Of a DNA stretch of 64,000 nucleotides, positions 26,401-32,751 are shown piece by piece (within the stretch, counting starts at the first letter, position 1; each line of letters begins with the position of its first letter). The stretch is from Erpetoichthys calabaricus (lineage: Eukaryota; Chordata; Cladistia; Polypteriformes; Polypteridae), in the NCBI RefSeq assembly GCF_900747795.2, contig NC_041396.2, positions 38,774,674-38,838,673 of the forward strand. Direction: 5' to 3'. Under the pieces are notes generated by a model. The model was given only the letters and a program-made list of their open reading frames with translations, did not search any database and was not told where the DNA came from. A program made the position numbers and the translations under genes.

Positions 26401-27286
26401 AAATTGCAGAAGACACTGTTGATGGCGCTGATTCTGTTTTAAAGACAGTTGTGATTAGTTATGCAGCACACACTTTTACTTACATTACTTTTTGGAAATC
26501 AATAATACAAATCAGCTACAGATCTGGGAATCACTGAATAGTAAAAACGTTTAATGAGGAGTGTCTTGCGCATATAGTGGTGTAATGACCATGTCGAATT
26601 TTAGTGACGCATTTCTTAGCCTCTCTGATATGATTGAGATGGGGTAGAAAAGATTCTGCCTTATGCTAAATATGTTCATCAGTTATTACAGATTCTAGGT
26701 GGACACGATTCCACACCAAGGAAAGAGGTGCCCCATGTAAATCGTTTATAATGTCCCCAAAATATATTTGTTAACTTACAGACAAGTACTACATAATTAT
26801 GAACACACCTTACCGATGCAGCAGGGACAACGCATTTACGCTTTGAGCAAAAGAAGTTCAGCAGACAAGTGACTGACCAAATCAGCTGCTGACTGTGCAG
26901 ATATTAATGGTGTCATTACGCCAGTGTGCCTCAAAATCATGTGACGGGTATATTTGAAACAAGCCGCGAAAGCTCAACACAGTGTTGACACTTCACTATC
27001 GAGCAACCCATCACTAGAGTACGCAACATTTTTGTGCGTATACATCATTTATACATGAGGCCCCTGATCTTTAGTAAAAAATACAAAATGCACTCTCACC
27101 TCCTCCATTCTTATAGCACAGGTAAGGGAACCTCCACACATTTCCTAAGCCAACAATGTCTCCTCCGACAGCCAGAAAATACTCTGCTTTTCTTGCCCAA
27201 TGGCCTCTCTTATGCACCATCTTTCCTGGTGTAGGTTTCCGCTTGTTAATCTGCAATTGTGTTTCTTCCATAGCATTAGCCTCCAT
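2119..27286 (-). CDS. slc6a13-like: SLC6 gene A: sodium- and chloride-dependent GABA-type transporter, GAT2-like (5' nine coding exons)
   Basis: Nine exons with consensus splice sites and matching phases join to 386 codons: 27286-27100, 15535-15401, 13391-13251, 5443-5359, 5131-4999, 4851-4717, 3370-3267, 3002-2878, 2231-2119. They cover the start codon through transmembrane helix 8. SLC6 carriers import a small solute with Na+ and Cl- across the plasma membrane. The branch is shown by [18 protein letters not shown] in helix 1, EFWERRVL before helix 4, [19 protein letters not shown] across helices 4-5 and [18 protein letters not shown] in helix 6, closest to GAT2/BGT1/TauT. The helix-1 binding-site residue is Asp43, where GAT2/BGT1/TauT have Glu. 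The large extracellular loop has N-glycosylation sites NNT, NFS and NST. The remaining exons lie left of base 1. Family is certain; the exact paralogue (SLC6A13, A12, A6 or A11) is not. Confidence 0.93.
2878..3002 (-). CDS. slc6a13-like: SLC6 gene A exon: helix 7
   Basis: 125 bases. It encodes [35 protein letters not shown] and KDVAESG, the helix-7 and EL4 signature of the family. Acceptor TGTTTTAG, donor GTGAGT. Confidence 0.95.
3267..3370 (-). CDS. slc6a13-like: SLC6 gene A exon: helix 6
   Basis: 104 bases. It encodes [20 protein letters not shown] followed by [15 protein letters not shown]. This is the unwound helix 6, with the family's Na+ and Cl- binding Ser and Asn positions retained. 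Donor GTAAGA. Confidence 0.95.
3470..3965 (-). mobile_element. Old relics: LINE/SINE tail and a possible LTR fragment
   Basis: The 3480-3530 stretch resembles a worn RTE-type tail (words like AAACCAGTCCATTACAGA). The pyrimidine-rich 3750-3960 part resembles, on the same strand, the section of the LTR at 58479-58989 around its CTCTCC/TTCTTCTT tract. It looks old and is only a fragment. Weak support. Confidence 0.3.
3966..4716. other. Intron of SLC6 gene A, nothing recognised
   Basis: AT-rich intron sequence between the helix-5 and helix-6 exons. I see no feature in it. Confidence 0.4.
4717..4851 (-). CDS. slc6a13-like: SLC6 gene A exon: helix 5
   Basis: 135 bases, 45 codons. It encodes [20 protein letters not shown] (helix 5), [20 protein letters not shown] and ADPE. 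Acceptor CCTACAG, donor GTGTGG. Confidence 0.95.
4999..5131 (-). CDS. slc6a13-like: SLC6 gene A exon: helix 4
   Basis: 133 bases. It encodes [19 protein letters not shown], then helix 4 ([16 protein letters not shown]) and KGVKSTGK, nearly identical to vertebrate GAT2/BGT1. Ends in phase 0 before GTGAGG. Confidence 0.95.
5359..5443 (-). CDS. slc6a13-like: SLC6 gene A exon: extracellular loop EL2
   Basis: 85 bases. It encodes [14 protein letters not shown] and [15 protein letters not shown], with the second loop cysteine, glycosylation sites NFS and NST, and the family motif SPxxEFWE. Acceptor CTGTACAG, donor GTAAGT. Confidence 0.93.
5590..5911 (+). mobile_element. SINE with tRNA-derived head and RTE-like tail
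   Basis: The head GTGGCGCAGTGGGTAGCG has the A box, and CTGGGTTCACTTCC is the B box of an RNA polymerase III promoter. The body contains GCATGTTCTCCCCGTGT and AGTCCAAAGACATGCAGG. The tail CCCCGTGACCCTG...GCGGGTTGGATAATGGATGG resembles the RTE LINE end. A 10-bp target-site duplication TCATCTACCA is seen at 5580-5589 and 5912-5921. The element sits in the intron between the EL2 and helix-3 exons of SLC6 gene A. Confidence 0.92.
5922..7379. other. Intron of SLC6 gene A, nothing recognised
   Basis: AT-rich intron sequence without recognisable coding or repeat content, except that its right part may hold the 5' end of the IS630-like element that follows. Confidence 0.4.
7380..7810 (+). mobile_element. 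IS630-like (Tc1/mariner superfamily) transposon remnant
   Basis: Two separate pieces of an IS630-type transposase can be read. [19 protein letters not shown] (from about 7458) matches the N-terminal helix-turn-helix. [15 protein letters not shown] (from about 7590) followed by [12 protein letters not shown] matches the C-terminus after the last catalytic Glu of the common fish IS630-like elements. The middle, with most of the catalytic core, is missing, so this is an internally deleted copy. Ends were not located. Confidence 0.7.
8173..9411 (-). mobile_element. Tc1/mariner-type transposon with long terminal inverted repeats
   Basis: The left end, with TTTCCAATACAGTTGGGA and the words AACAGAATGTGAT and GAAAATAGTACAAAGACAA, reappears inverted at the right end up to TTTTTTGGAAATGG. 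The inverted repeats extend about 180 bases. TA at 8171-8172 fits the usual TA target; the right-hand TA is now TG. On the minus strand, [15 protein letters not shown] resembles the DDE-transposase stretch NWPAxSPDLSPIEHxW. The frame is broken in several places, so it is inactive. Confidence 0.8.
9800..10291 (-). mobile_element. Deleted Tc1-like transposon, right end, split by a SINE
   Basis: TTGAGTCTGTGTGCACAGGT (9885 on) also occurs in the Tc1-like element at 45085. The part after 10085 (GATCAGTGCCATAAAAGCC, GGGATGAATACTTTTTATC) is the typical end of the same kind of fish Tc1 element. A SINE has inserted at 9943-10072. Only the end of the transposon remains. Confidence 0.7.
9943..10072 (-). 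mobile_element. 5'-truncated SINE (RTE-tail family) with 12-bp target duplication
   Basis: Reverse-strand copy of the tail half of the SINE seen at 44090-44447, starting at its CCATCCATCC end. It is flanked by AGGTCAATACTT at 9931-9942 and 10073-10084. The target lies inside a Tc1-like element, so the SINE is the younger of the two. Confidence 0.93.
10330..10630 (+). mobile_element. Old, heavily diverged SINE copy
   Basis: The order of words (TAGTTAGTGCTGTTGTCATT, GGCACTGTCTATGCAGAATTT, GGTAAATTGGTGACCTCTAA, CAATAACCCTGTAG) follows the same tRNA-headed SINE layout as the young copies but with many changes. No target duplication was found. Confidence 0.6.
10985..12895 (+). mobile_element. L1/Tx1-group LINE fragment, 3' part of ORF2
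   Basis: Broken frames give [16 protein letters not shown] just after the expected catalytic YADD zone and, near 12330, [20 protein letters not shown], the Cys/His-type C-terminal motif of L1-group ORF2. A short A/T-rich 3' end finishes near 12895 with AATTAATAAAAAATGAA. The frame is disrupted many times. A small SINE sits inside at 11283-11353. Confidence 0.7.
11283..11353 (+). mobile_element. Short 5'-truncated SINE with target duplication
   Basis: TGCAGTGGGCTGGCGCCCTG to GTGTTGGCTGGGATGGATGG is an SINE tail with an internal gap. TGAATAGT flanks it at 11275-11282 and 11354-11361. It interrupts the L1-like LINE. Confidence 0.8.
13251..13391 (-). CDS. slc6a13-like: SLC6 gene A exon: helix 3 and start of loop EL2
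   Basis: 141 bases with acceptor TTATTGCAG and donor GTGAAC. It encodes [20 protein letters not shown], the helix-3 core [12 protein letters not shown], then [12 protein letters not shown]. The last part holds one of the two disulfide cysteines and an N-glycosylation site of the second extracellular loop. Confidence 0.95.
13392..15104. other. Intron of SLC6 gene A, nothing recognised
   Basis: AT-rich intron sequence between the helix-2 and helix-3 exons. Short open frames here show no family motif. Confidence 0.4.
15105..15285 (+). mobile_element. Possible old SINE relic
   Basis: Words such as GGTAGTGCTTAGAGCTACTGCTT-like head and CCCTCGTGACCCTGAATTAG-like tail follow the SINE layout at low similarity. 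Ends were not determined. Confidence 0.45.
15401..15535 (-). CDS. slc6a13-like: SLC6 gene A exon: helix 1 end and helix 2
   Basis: 135 bases, acceptor CACCTAG, donor GTAAGA. It completes the GGG and encodes [20 protein letters not shown] (helix 2), then [21 protein letters not shown], the conserved first intracellular loop. Phase fits the exons on either side. Confidence 0.95.
15786..16061. repeat. (TA)n microsatellite with CA and CTGTA interruptions
   Basis: About 275 bases of mostly TA dinucleotides. Open frames here on both strands are products of the repeat (YIYIYI), not genes. The LTR element 16062-17405 inserted into it, and the TA run resumes at 17406. Confidence 0.97.
16062..17405 (+). 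mobile_element. Fossil LTR retrotransposon, Ty3/Gypsy-like
   Basis: An LTR runs from 16062 to 16414, with ends TGTCA and TGACA. Next to it is a primer-binding-site-like stretch TGGCGTAGTCGGCAGGAT (16416). A gag-type region follows, then the start of an aspartic protease with the DSGSN active-site motif (near 17221). The last 40 bases of a second LTR stand at 17366-17405. The element is broken and incomplete, with no reverse transcriptase or integrase seen; I count one or two breaks. The two LTR ends differ by about one base in the part that can be compared, so it may not be very old. It lies in a TA microsatellite. Confidence 0.8.
17406..17437. repeat. (TA)n microsatellite, right part
   Basis: Continuation of the TA run that ended at 16061. 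The two parts were probably one tract before the LTR element came in. Confidence 0.9.
17438..18124. other. Intron of SLC6 gene A, nothing recognised
   Basis: No coding or repeat feature recognised. Confidence 0.4.
18125..18753 (-). mobile_element. Inverted-repeat element (GGGGCCTCATGTATAA family), main part of a split copy
   Basis: On the reverse strand this matches the element at 40364-42635: 18125-18600 matches around 41870-42345 and 18660-18753 matches 40420-40520, in inverted order. The copy is shorter inside. The missing terminal stretch (ACGCAACATTTTTGTGCG ... TACATGAGGCCCC) is found at 27020-27064, so 8.27 kb of other DNA lies within this copy. Confidence 0.8.
19035..19315 (+). other. 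Unclassified block, similar to 25835-26032
   Basis: CTCACTCTTGGATCCCTGGC followed by TCAATGAATATTCAC and an ATTATTAT-rich stretch resembles CTCACCCTGATCCCCAGGC with TCATGAATATTCCC at 25845. Each is followed some 180-250 bases later by GGTAAG. This could be a dispersed repeat or paired promoter/first-exon-like blocks. No function is claimed. Confidence 0.3.
20407..21177 (+). CDS. RTE LINE endonuclease part
   Basis: The frame reads [16 protein letters not shown] (first endonuclease motif), [24 protein letters not shown] and [13 protein letters not shown], the metal-binding and catalytic motifs of LINE apurinic endonucleases, which nick the target DNA. The first 70 residues or so are probably untranslated leader. 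The real protein continues in another frame after about 21170, where [10 protein letters not shown] (21385) supplies the final His motif. Confidence 0.85.
   Translation: MKKNNFGRRFPLPGRGSPGPHSGARPGGGARWRAPGGRACTHGARPGTARRGNVGPPSHGLTTYGRGQGGRVQCELGGGRRRGPWRSDPWLQKLALETWNVTSLKGKEPELVREVERFRLDIVGLTSTHSLDSGTNLLERGWTLYHSGVAPGERRRAGVGILIAPRLGACTLGFTPVDERVASLRLRVGGRVLTVVCAYAPNSSSEYPPFLESLEGVLEGIPSGDSLVLLGDFNAHVGNDSETWKGVIGRNGPPPI
21739..23568 (+). CDS. RTE LINE reverse transcriptase and C-terminal domain
   Basis: From about residue 25 the frame has the whole RT core: [62 protein letters not shown], motif [15 protein letters not shown], motif [14 protein letters not shown], catalytic [12 protein letters not shown], then [11 protein letters not shown] and [11 protein letters not shown]. 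The C-terminus has [17 protein letters not shown] and [13 protein letters not shown], typical of the RTE group. The ATG at 21739 is not the true start; the natural protein begins with the endonuclease. Confidence 0.93.
   Translation: MGPQRQLIGTGRPSGMRLWWLLRQKVWEEFGEATENDFRTASRSFWSTIRRLWRGKQCSVNTVYGGDGALLTSTRDVVGRWGEYFEDLLNPINMPSNEEAEPGDSEVGSPISGTEVTEVVKKLLGGRAPGVDEIRPEFLKALDVVGLSWLTRLCNIAWTSGTVPLDWQTGVVVPLFKKGDRRVCSNYRGITLLSLPGKVYSGVLERRVRRIVEPRIQEEQCGFRPGRGTVDQLYTLSRVLEGAWEFAQPVYMCFVDLEKSFDRVPRGILWGVLREYGVPAPLIRAVRSLYDRCQSLVRIAGSKSNPFPVRVGLRQGCTLSPILFITFMDRISRRSQGVEGVRFGWLRIGSLLFADDVVLFASSGRDLQLSLDRFAAECEAAGMRISTSKSETMVLSRKRVECPLRVGSEILPQVEEFKYLGVLFTSEGRMEREIDRRIGAASAVMRALHRSVVVKKELSRKAKLSIYQSIYVPTLTYGHELWVVTERTRSQIQAAEMSFLRRASGLSLKDRVRSSVIREGLRVEPLLLRIERSQMRWLGHLIRMPPGRLPGEVFRARLTGRRPRGRPRTRWRDYVSRLAWERLGILPEELEEVAGEREVWASLLKLLPP
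23767..24060 (+). repeat. 50-bp minisatellite, about 5.5 units
   Basis: Units begin near 23767, 23812, 23862, 23912, 23962 and 24012. The unit contains CGGTTCAAAGCACCGAGCAG, ACATGTGCACTGGGATTGC and ATCATGACACG. The middle units are nearly identical and the outer ones are diverged (GATTCGAAGCAC, TGGTTCGAAGCAC). There is no cas-like gene and no spacer variation, so it is a tandem repeat and not a CRISPR array. Confidence 0.92.
24061..25834. other. Unassigned sequence inside the 18754-27019 insertion
   Basis: Mixed AT-rich DNA. It includes a CCAATCAGAGCC box near 24905 and an open frame without family motifs at 24938-25180. I recognise neither a gene nor a repeat. Confidence 0.3.
25835..26032 (+). 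other. Unclassified block, similar to 19035-19315
   Basis: See the partner block: CTCACCCTGATCCCCAGGC, then TCATGAATATTCCC, then an ATTATCATTATTATT stretch and finally AAGACAGGTAAGG. Similarity is moderate and was judged by eye. Confidence 0.3.
27020..27064 (-). mobile_element. Terminal piece of the split GGGGCCTCATGTATAA element
   Basis: TACGCAACATTTTTGTGCG and TTTATACATGAGGCCCC continue, on the reverse strand, the sequence that breaks off at 18753. The break corresponds to position 40420 or so in the unsplit copy (GGTTCGTACGCAAC there on the reverse strand). Confidence 0.8.
27100..27286 (-). CDS. slc6a13-like: SLC6 gene A coding exon 1: start codon and helix 1
   Basis: The exon begins at an acceptor (TTCTTTTCAG) at 27297 with ten untranslated bases, then ATG at 27286. 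It encodes [12 protein letters not shown], a basic cytoplasmic tail and helix 1 with [16 protein letters not shown], and ends at GGAGGAG before GTGAGA. The first upstream ATG in frame is this one, and the acceptor just before it shows that a non-coding 5' exon lies further upstream. The first 58 bases of the acceptor and exon region are copied at 28980-29037. Confidence 0.93.
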
Positions 27287-28769
27287 GCTTACTATTCTGA
27301 AAAGAATGATATTATTAAACAAGGGCATACATTTAAACAAATTACAATTGTGAAAGAACAATCCTTTTTTTCTTTGTGATACTGTAGTCATAGTCAACTA
27401 TTCATGCTTTATTCTCATTATTTCTACATTTAGGATCGCTCAGTCTACATCATTTTTTTATTTTAATTGAACCTAATAAAAACATTACATGGGACAGGTC
27501 ATTAAGCCCAATTTAGCTCATCAACTCCTGTTCTCCCAGCATTTCCAAAAGTTATGTCCAGCTGCCACTCACAAGTTAACATACACGTTAGTCCAGGACA
27601 GGCTTTGCTCCCTGTGACCCTAGATTGGAGTAACAGGTTTGAAAATGTTTTAGAAAAGTAAGCACTACTTAATAGTAAATTAACTCAAAATGGAATGATA
27701 CATCAGGGAAAAAATTTAGGAGAACCCTTTCTTGTGTATTTCAGTTTTTTATTTTGCTGTTGGAGCAGTATATATTATTTGATATATTATTAAGAAGAAG
27801 AAGAGTGCAAATGATTAACAAGTGGAAATAATCTGTTATACCATGGTGAAGAACTTTAACTTCTATTGCATTGATGCGAGAAAAATAATTGATTGATATT
27901 AATTATCAGTCTTCCCTTTGACAATATCAGTAATTAGTTAAATATTTGGTATGACTCCTAATTTATTTTCCTTACCTTTCTCTTTAGGAGGTGCTTTTTG
28001 CCTGATAAATTTATATCAAGGTAACTGAAGAACACTTGTTTTAATAAATAGAAAAATACAAATTATTGATAAACATAAGAATAATGAAAATATAATATTT
28101 GTATATATATATTAACATAAAAAGCTAGACGCAAGATAGTTGAGACATACAAAGAAGAGCAGGCTGATTGGTTACAGGCTATTTAGAGTTCTAATTTATC
28201 TTGGCAAAGATAAACAGTTTTACTATATAAAGTGTCTTTAAGGATGATGTCGGATGCTTGTGTGGAGTTGTTGCTGTTGTTGCTCCGTGTTCAAGTTTAG
28301 GACTCTGCTTGCTCTGGAGTGCACTCTTGGTGTTTGCTATGCGGTCATATATTATAGTGTGGTATTTTCAGCTCATTGTTAGGCTTTCTGCTGTGCCCTC
28401 TCCAATTTCATAGGAAAAATCGTTACTCTTTTTGAATGAAGAGTATAGGTACTGAATTTCCCTTCTTGATGTAATGTGTCTTCTCAAACTAGGCTCATTC
28501 ACTCGCACAGAGTGGATCTTAGAGTTAATTTGGGGCATCTGGCTCCAAGGCTTTATGGAGAGTAGCTTCCAGGCAAAGAAAGTTTGTTTGCTCTCTGATC
28601 CACAGAGAGTGGATGGGTTTTTAGTCCAAAGAGAGTAACTTGTCAGCTTCCCCAAAGAGAACAGATCCTTGGCTTTCAGATAACCCAAACAGAGTGAATT
28701 GTCAGCTTTCAGTTCCCTCAAATATGCAGAAGTACGAATGAATGTCACAAGAAGTGATGTTTCGGTACT

Positions 28770-28838
28770 AATTCGGTACTTTGAGTACTGAGAAAAGCGC
28801 TATATAAATGTAATGAATTATTATTATTATTATTATTA
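28770..28838 (+). mobile_element. Tail fragment of a second SINE family
   Basis: ACTTTGAGTACTGAGAAAAG, CGCTATATAAATGTAATGAA and an ATT run are identical to the tail of the SINE at 46497-46650. Only the tail is present. Confidence 0.85.
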
Positions 28839-28979
28839 CCAAAGTTCTAAAAGCATAATGGTAGACCTACCATCTTTTTTACATTATCAGTAGTAGTGAG
28901 AAAGTAGGTATTGCACTCGTGCATGACTGCAAATAGATAAATTACTCCAGGAGGCACAATAATACATGTAAAAACTATA

Positions 28980-29037
28980 TGCAATTGTGTTTCTTCCATA
29001 GCATTAGCCTCCATGCTTACTATTCTGAAAAGAATGA
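28980..29037 (-). pseudogene. 58-bp copy of the SLC6 start-codon exon with its splice acceptor
   Basis: Base-for-base identical to 27252-27309. On the minus strand it contains the acceptor TTCTTTTCAG, the ten untranslated bases, ATG and codons for [11 protein letters not shown]. After that the match stops abruptly and the frame runs into unrelated sequence. It lies 1.7 kb upstream of the real exon of gene A. It could act as a decoy acceptor or alternative start, or be inert. Confidence 0.85.
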
Positions 29038-32000
29038 CATGTAAACATGTAAAGATATATGTAAACATGTATCACTCTGGTGACGATACAGCACCACATC
29101 AACACATGTCGAAAAGAAAAACAGCAGAAGTAATTTCTGGAAATGCTTTGTATTTCAGCTTGCAAGTAGGAATTATACTTATTTAAAAAAAAAAAAGTCA
29201 GAAGCAGATTTGTACATGCTTTGAGAGTGAAATGACAGTACCAATTGAGTGAGGTGTAATCATTTAACTTGTATTTTCATGCATTTGTATGTGGAGATGA
29301 AAAGATAATGAGATTAATTGATTTTAAATTGTGTACTGCGCATCCCCAAGAAACGTACAGATGCTTTGCATTCATTCTCCGATTGTAATGAGCATTTCTA
29401 TATCCATCAGCCCACGCATCTGTCTATTTTCAAACCTATGTATACCGTTCAGGGTTGCACTGTGGTGTGGTTTACATGTATCCACTGTTAGGCATATGGG
29501 ACTATGGGATGTGCGAGGAATGCCAGTGGAAACAATAGTTGCAGCAAGTAAACATCGATGAAAGATTCAAACGAAGGAACTATTTAGCTTGTCTACAGCA
29601 GCCATGGCATGAGTTGTTTGATTTGTTAAAACTAAAATACAATTTATTTAGTGTCTTAATACTTTGAAGCACAAGGGACATCTCTCTATTAATATGACAC
29701 GTATTGTGTTAATAGAAACAGCAAGACATGCAAAACAGCATACTTCATTGCTAATACGACTTAGAAAAAACTAAATTCATGTCATTAAATTGGCTTTCGA
29801 AAGGATTCTATAAGTGAAATCATACATGCCATATACTTTAATGGGACGTTAAAGAATTTAATGCTATCTCAAAGTTGCAAATTTATTGAACACAGATAGC
29901 ATCAGCCCAATTAATTTTCTAATTCTGGATTTGTACACAGGCGTAAGTAATAACGAAGTCTGATCACTCATGTATGAAACCTTGAAAACAGCAAAACAAA
30001 GGTTGCTTAATAGGAGTTTTGAAATAAAGGATGAATACAAAACTGACAAGTTTGACTTCACACAGGAAGCTTTAAAGTTGGGGAAAGTGTAAAAAAAAGG
30101 GAGGGCGGTCATGTGGAAAATTAAACCACCCTAATTTTCTGACATTTGAAATTTGAATTTGACTATTTAGTAATATTTTTTTAACCAGTTAATGATGCAA
30201 ATATAAATCTTACAATAGCAAATATTACAAACTGATCGGTTCGCTGACAAACTAGGCTTTAAAAGCATATTGTTACGAAAACAGCTTTAAAGAGTTGGTT
30301 TAAATAGAAATATCTGAAATTAACTCGTGATGCATTAAATTAAAAAAAGATGCATGTTGTAATGCTTAAATTTTTATATTTAGCATGGATTTTAAGCAGT
30401 AGTTTTCAGTTACTGGACATAAAATGTTAGAGAATAAATTGCTTTGTTTAAGTGACTAATTAAATTCTTAAATGACAATTTACAAACATTTCTCAAAACT
30501 GGCCTGCTCAGAGATTCACCCTTGTTGATTTGGCAAGATTCTTGTTATTTGATGCTTTTTTGAATGTTAATTAAGAAGAGGCTGTTTATAGTTTGTGCAA
30601 GTAAATTTGTTGTATTTTTAATTCAAAAATTAAACTTTTTTTCCATTAATTAAGTTTCACTTCTACTTTATACTTCTGTAAGTATGCATAAAATTAACAT
30701 AAAGTATCTAAAATATCAAATATAAAAGAGTAAATTAAAAAAAAGTATAGTAAACTGCAAACCTGAGCTACATAAACAGTTCAAAAATATGATGTATGAA
30801 TAATGCTAACAAATAAAAATAGAAAGGAAACAGTGAGAAGACTGAATAGAACAAAACAAATCTCAAGTTCAGATGAGTAAAGGGGTACTTACTGAAAAAG
30901 ACTGCCAGAAAATCTGAGCTGTTTATCTGAAGAGCTCAAGATGATCAGTGCCTTACAACTTTGTGGAAAATGCACAAAGAAGTAGAAACAGGTTTTAAAT
31001 TAATTTTCCTCTGGAAGTCATTCATGCCAAATTTCAATAGTAAAATATTGGTGATACCCAAAATAGGATCTGATGGTATAATTTCACATTTGAATGATTT
31101 GCTTATTGATGTAAGCAGGAGGAGGTGAGTGTGAAAATCGTATCAATGTAGTTTAACGTTATAAGGAGGTGTCATTAAGTGCTTTTAAAAATGTGGTGTG
31201 TTCATTTGAAGCCTTCGTAACTCTAAATGAGTATAATCATTGAATGAAAACCTACTATACATAGTGATGAAGTTTGTTTTACTGAATCAACCTCATCCAG
31301 AGATTATTTTATAGAGTATGTACAGTAATCCAAATTCTAGTTTCACTTTAGTCTCCAGAATTTTGTAATCTCTTCAAAAAAACAGGGACACATATAAATA
31401 CATATAGCCCCTCAGAATGGGCTATGAAAAGGCAGACACCAAGAGCGTTCACATGCTCAAACAAAATTGGGATAAGGTGAAAACCTAGTTTCTTAGACAC
31501 ACCATTTTGTACACGCAAGTATGTTTCTTGGGTTCTCCTTTGGCAAAATGCTCTGACGTCATCAAACGGTGCAAAAAAGAGTGAACATCATCATCAGCCA
31601 CCATGAATCCAAAAACAAGCATGAAGGCTTTTTTGTTGTGGTTTATAAATACATTTAGTCCTTCATGTGCAGTGAAGTAAATATCATCCATCTATTTTTT
31701 ACATCCTAGACTACCAATGATTCGCTTTATGGACATTGGCCACTGTGTCACCGGATCACACTGTTTCAATATATCTATAGCAAACAGCTAAACTAAACTG
31801 ACACTGTATTTATAGATTTCTGTTCTGATATTTATAGTTATAGATTTATGTTCTGGATTGCACACATGATACTCTTTTCTGCTTAGCTGTGTGATTAAAC
31901 CCTGCAAAGGCATACCAGTATGGGTGCTTCTTGTCTTAAACCCACTGCTGCTGAGATAATAATAATGCAGGCATTTTTACTTCAATAAAATAAGTATTGC

Positions 32001-32633
32001 ATTAGGTTTAATTACTCAGGCAAAATCCACAGGAAATTTATCTTGTGGGCGCTTCTGCCTCTGGCTGCCGAAATCATGTGTGAAGCTAAGCAGGTGAACA
32101 GAGTACAAATTCAGACTTCAAAATCCTTCACTTTAACCCAGTTTAGAGATAACATGGCCAAATAATAGGTTTATTCACAGACATCTGTGTCTGTTATCCA
32201 GGTTTCTCAGAGACCAATAACCTGTTTTCTCTATCCAGAATAAAGGTTTACATGTCATTTTAGGAACTAGATTTCAGGTTATAAAAGCACATGCAAATTA
32301 ATCATTTAAATTTAATTTAATATTTTACATTTAATAAATTAATAATGTTGTTAGAAGAAAAAAAAATAGAATGTAGCTTATAGTTGGTTGACCACGATCA
32401 GAGCCATGAAATTGTTAGTCTCCAGTGAAAACTGGTACATTGCCGGGTTTCTGTTATGTTGGTGACTTGGTTCACTATAAAGCAAACGCCTCAGTGTGAA
32501 CTAGTACTATGTCTCTTGCCCTTAGATCTCTAACTTTCTGAGAAAGAGACCTCAGAAAGTATAGGTGGCAGTCACTCACAGTTTGTAACCCTACAAGTTA
32601 CAAGGGGTGTATTCTTTCTCCTCTCCTCCTAAC
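29038..32633. other. Region between LEMD2 exon 6 and SLC6 gene A: no exons found
   Basis: AT-rich. I looked on the minus strand for the missing LEMD2 exons (second membrane helix, conserved winged-helix domain) and did not find them. At 31485-31691 a minus-strand frame (KKAFMLVFGFMVADDDV) vaguely recalls a mariner-type transposase. Somewhere here a duplication breakpoint is expected. Confidence 0.45.
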
Positions 32634-32751
32634 CACAATGACGACAGCTCGTTGTAGTCTACACCATAGACTCATGTAAGGATGGGTAGACTCCAAGCAG
32701 TGAATCTCTTCAACAGCTGTGACAGGTGCATTCACATCTTCTCCTACAAGG
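32634..32751 (-). pseudogene. lemd2: LEMD2 exon 6, last one found
   Basis: 118 bases, acceptor GTTGTTTAG, donor GTTAGG. It encodes LVGEDVNAPVTAVEEIHCLE, STHPYMSLWCRLQRAVVIV, matching [20 protein letters not shown]...CRLSRALLTAV in human LEMD2. It ends in phase 0, just before the second membrane helix would start. Confidence 0.88.

Noticed and set aside
31485-31691. 68-residue minus-strand frame as a missing LEMD2 exon
   Set aside because: The sequence does not match the second membrane helix or winged-helix domain of LEMD2; it faintly recalls a mariner-type transposase.
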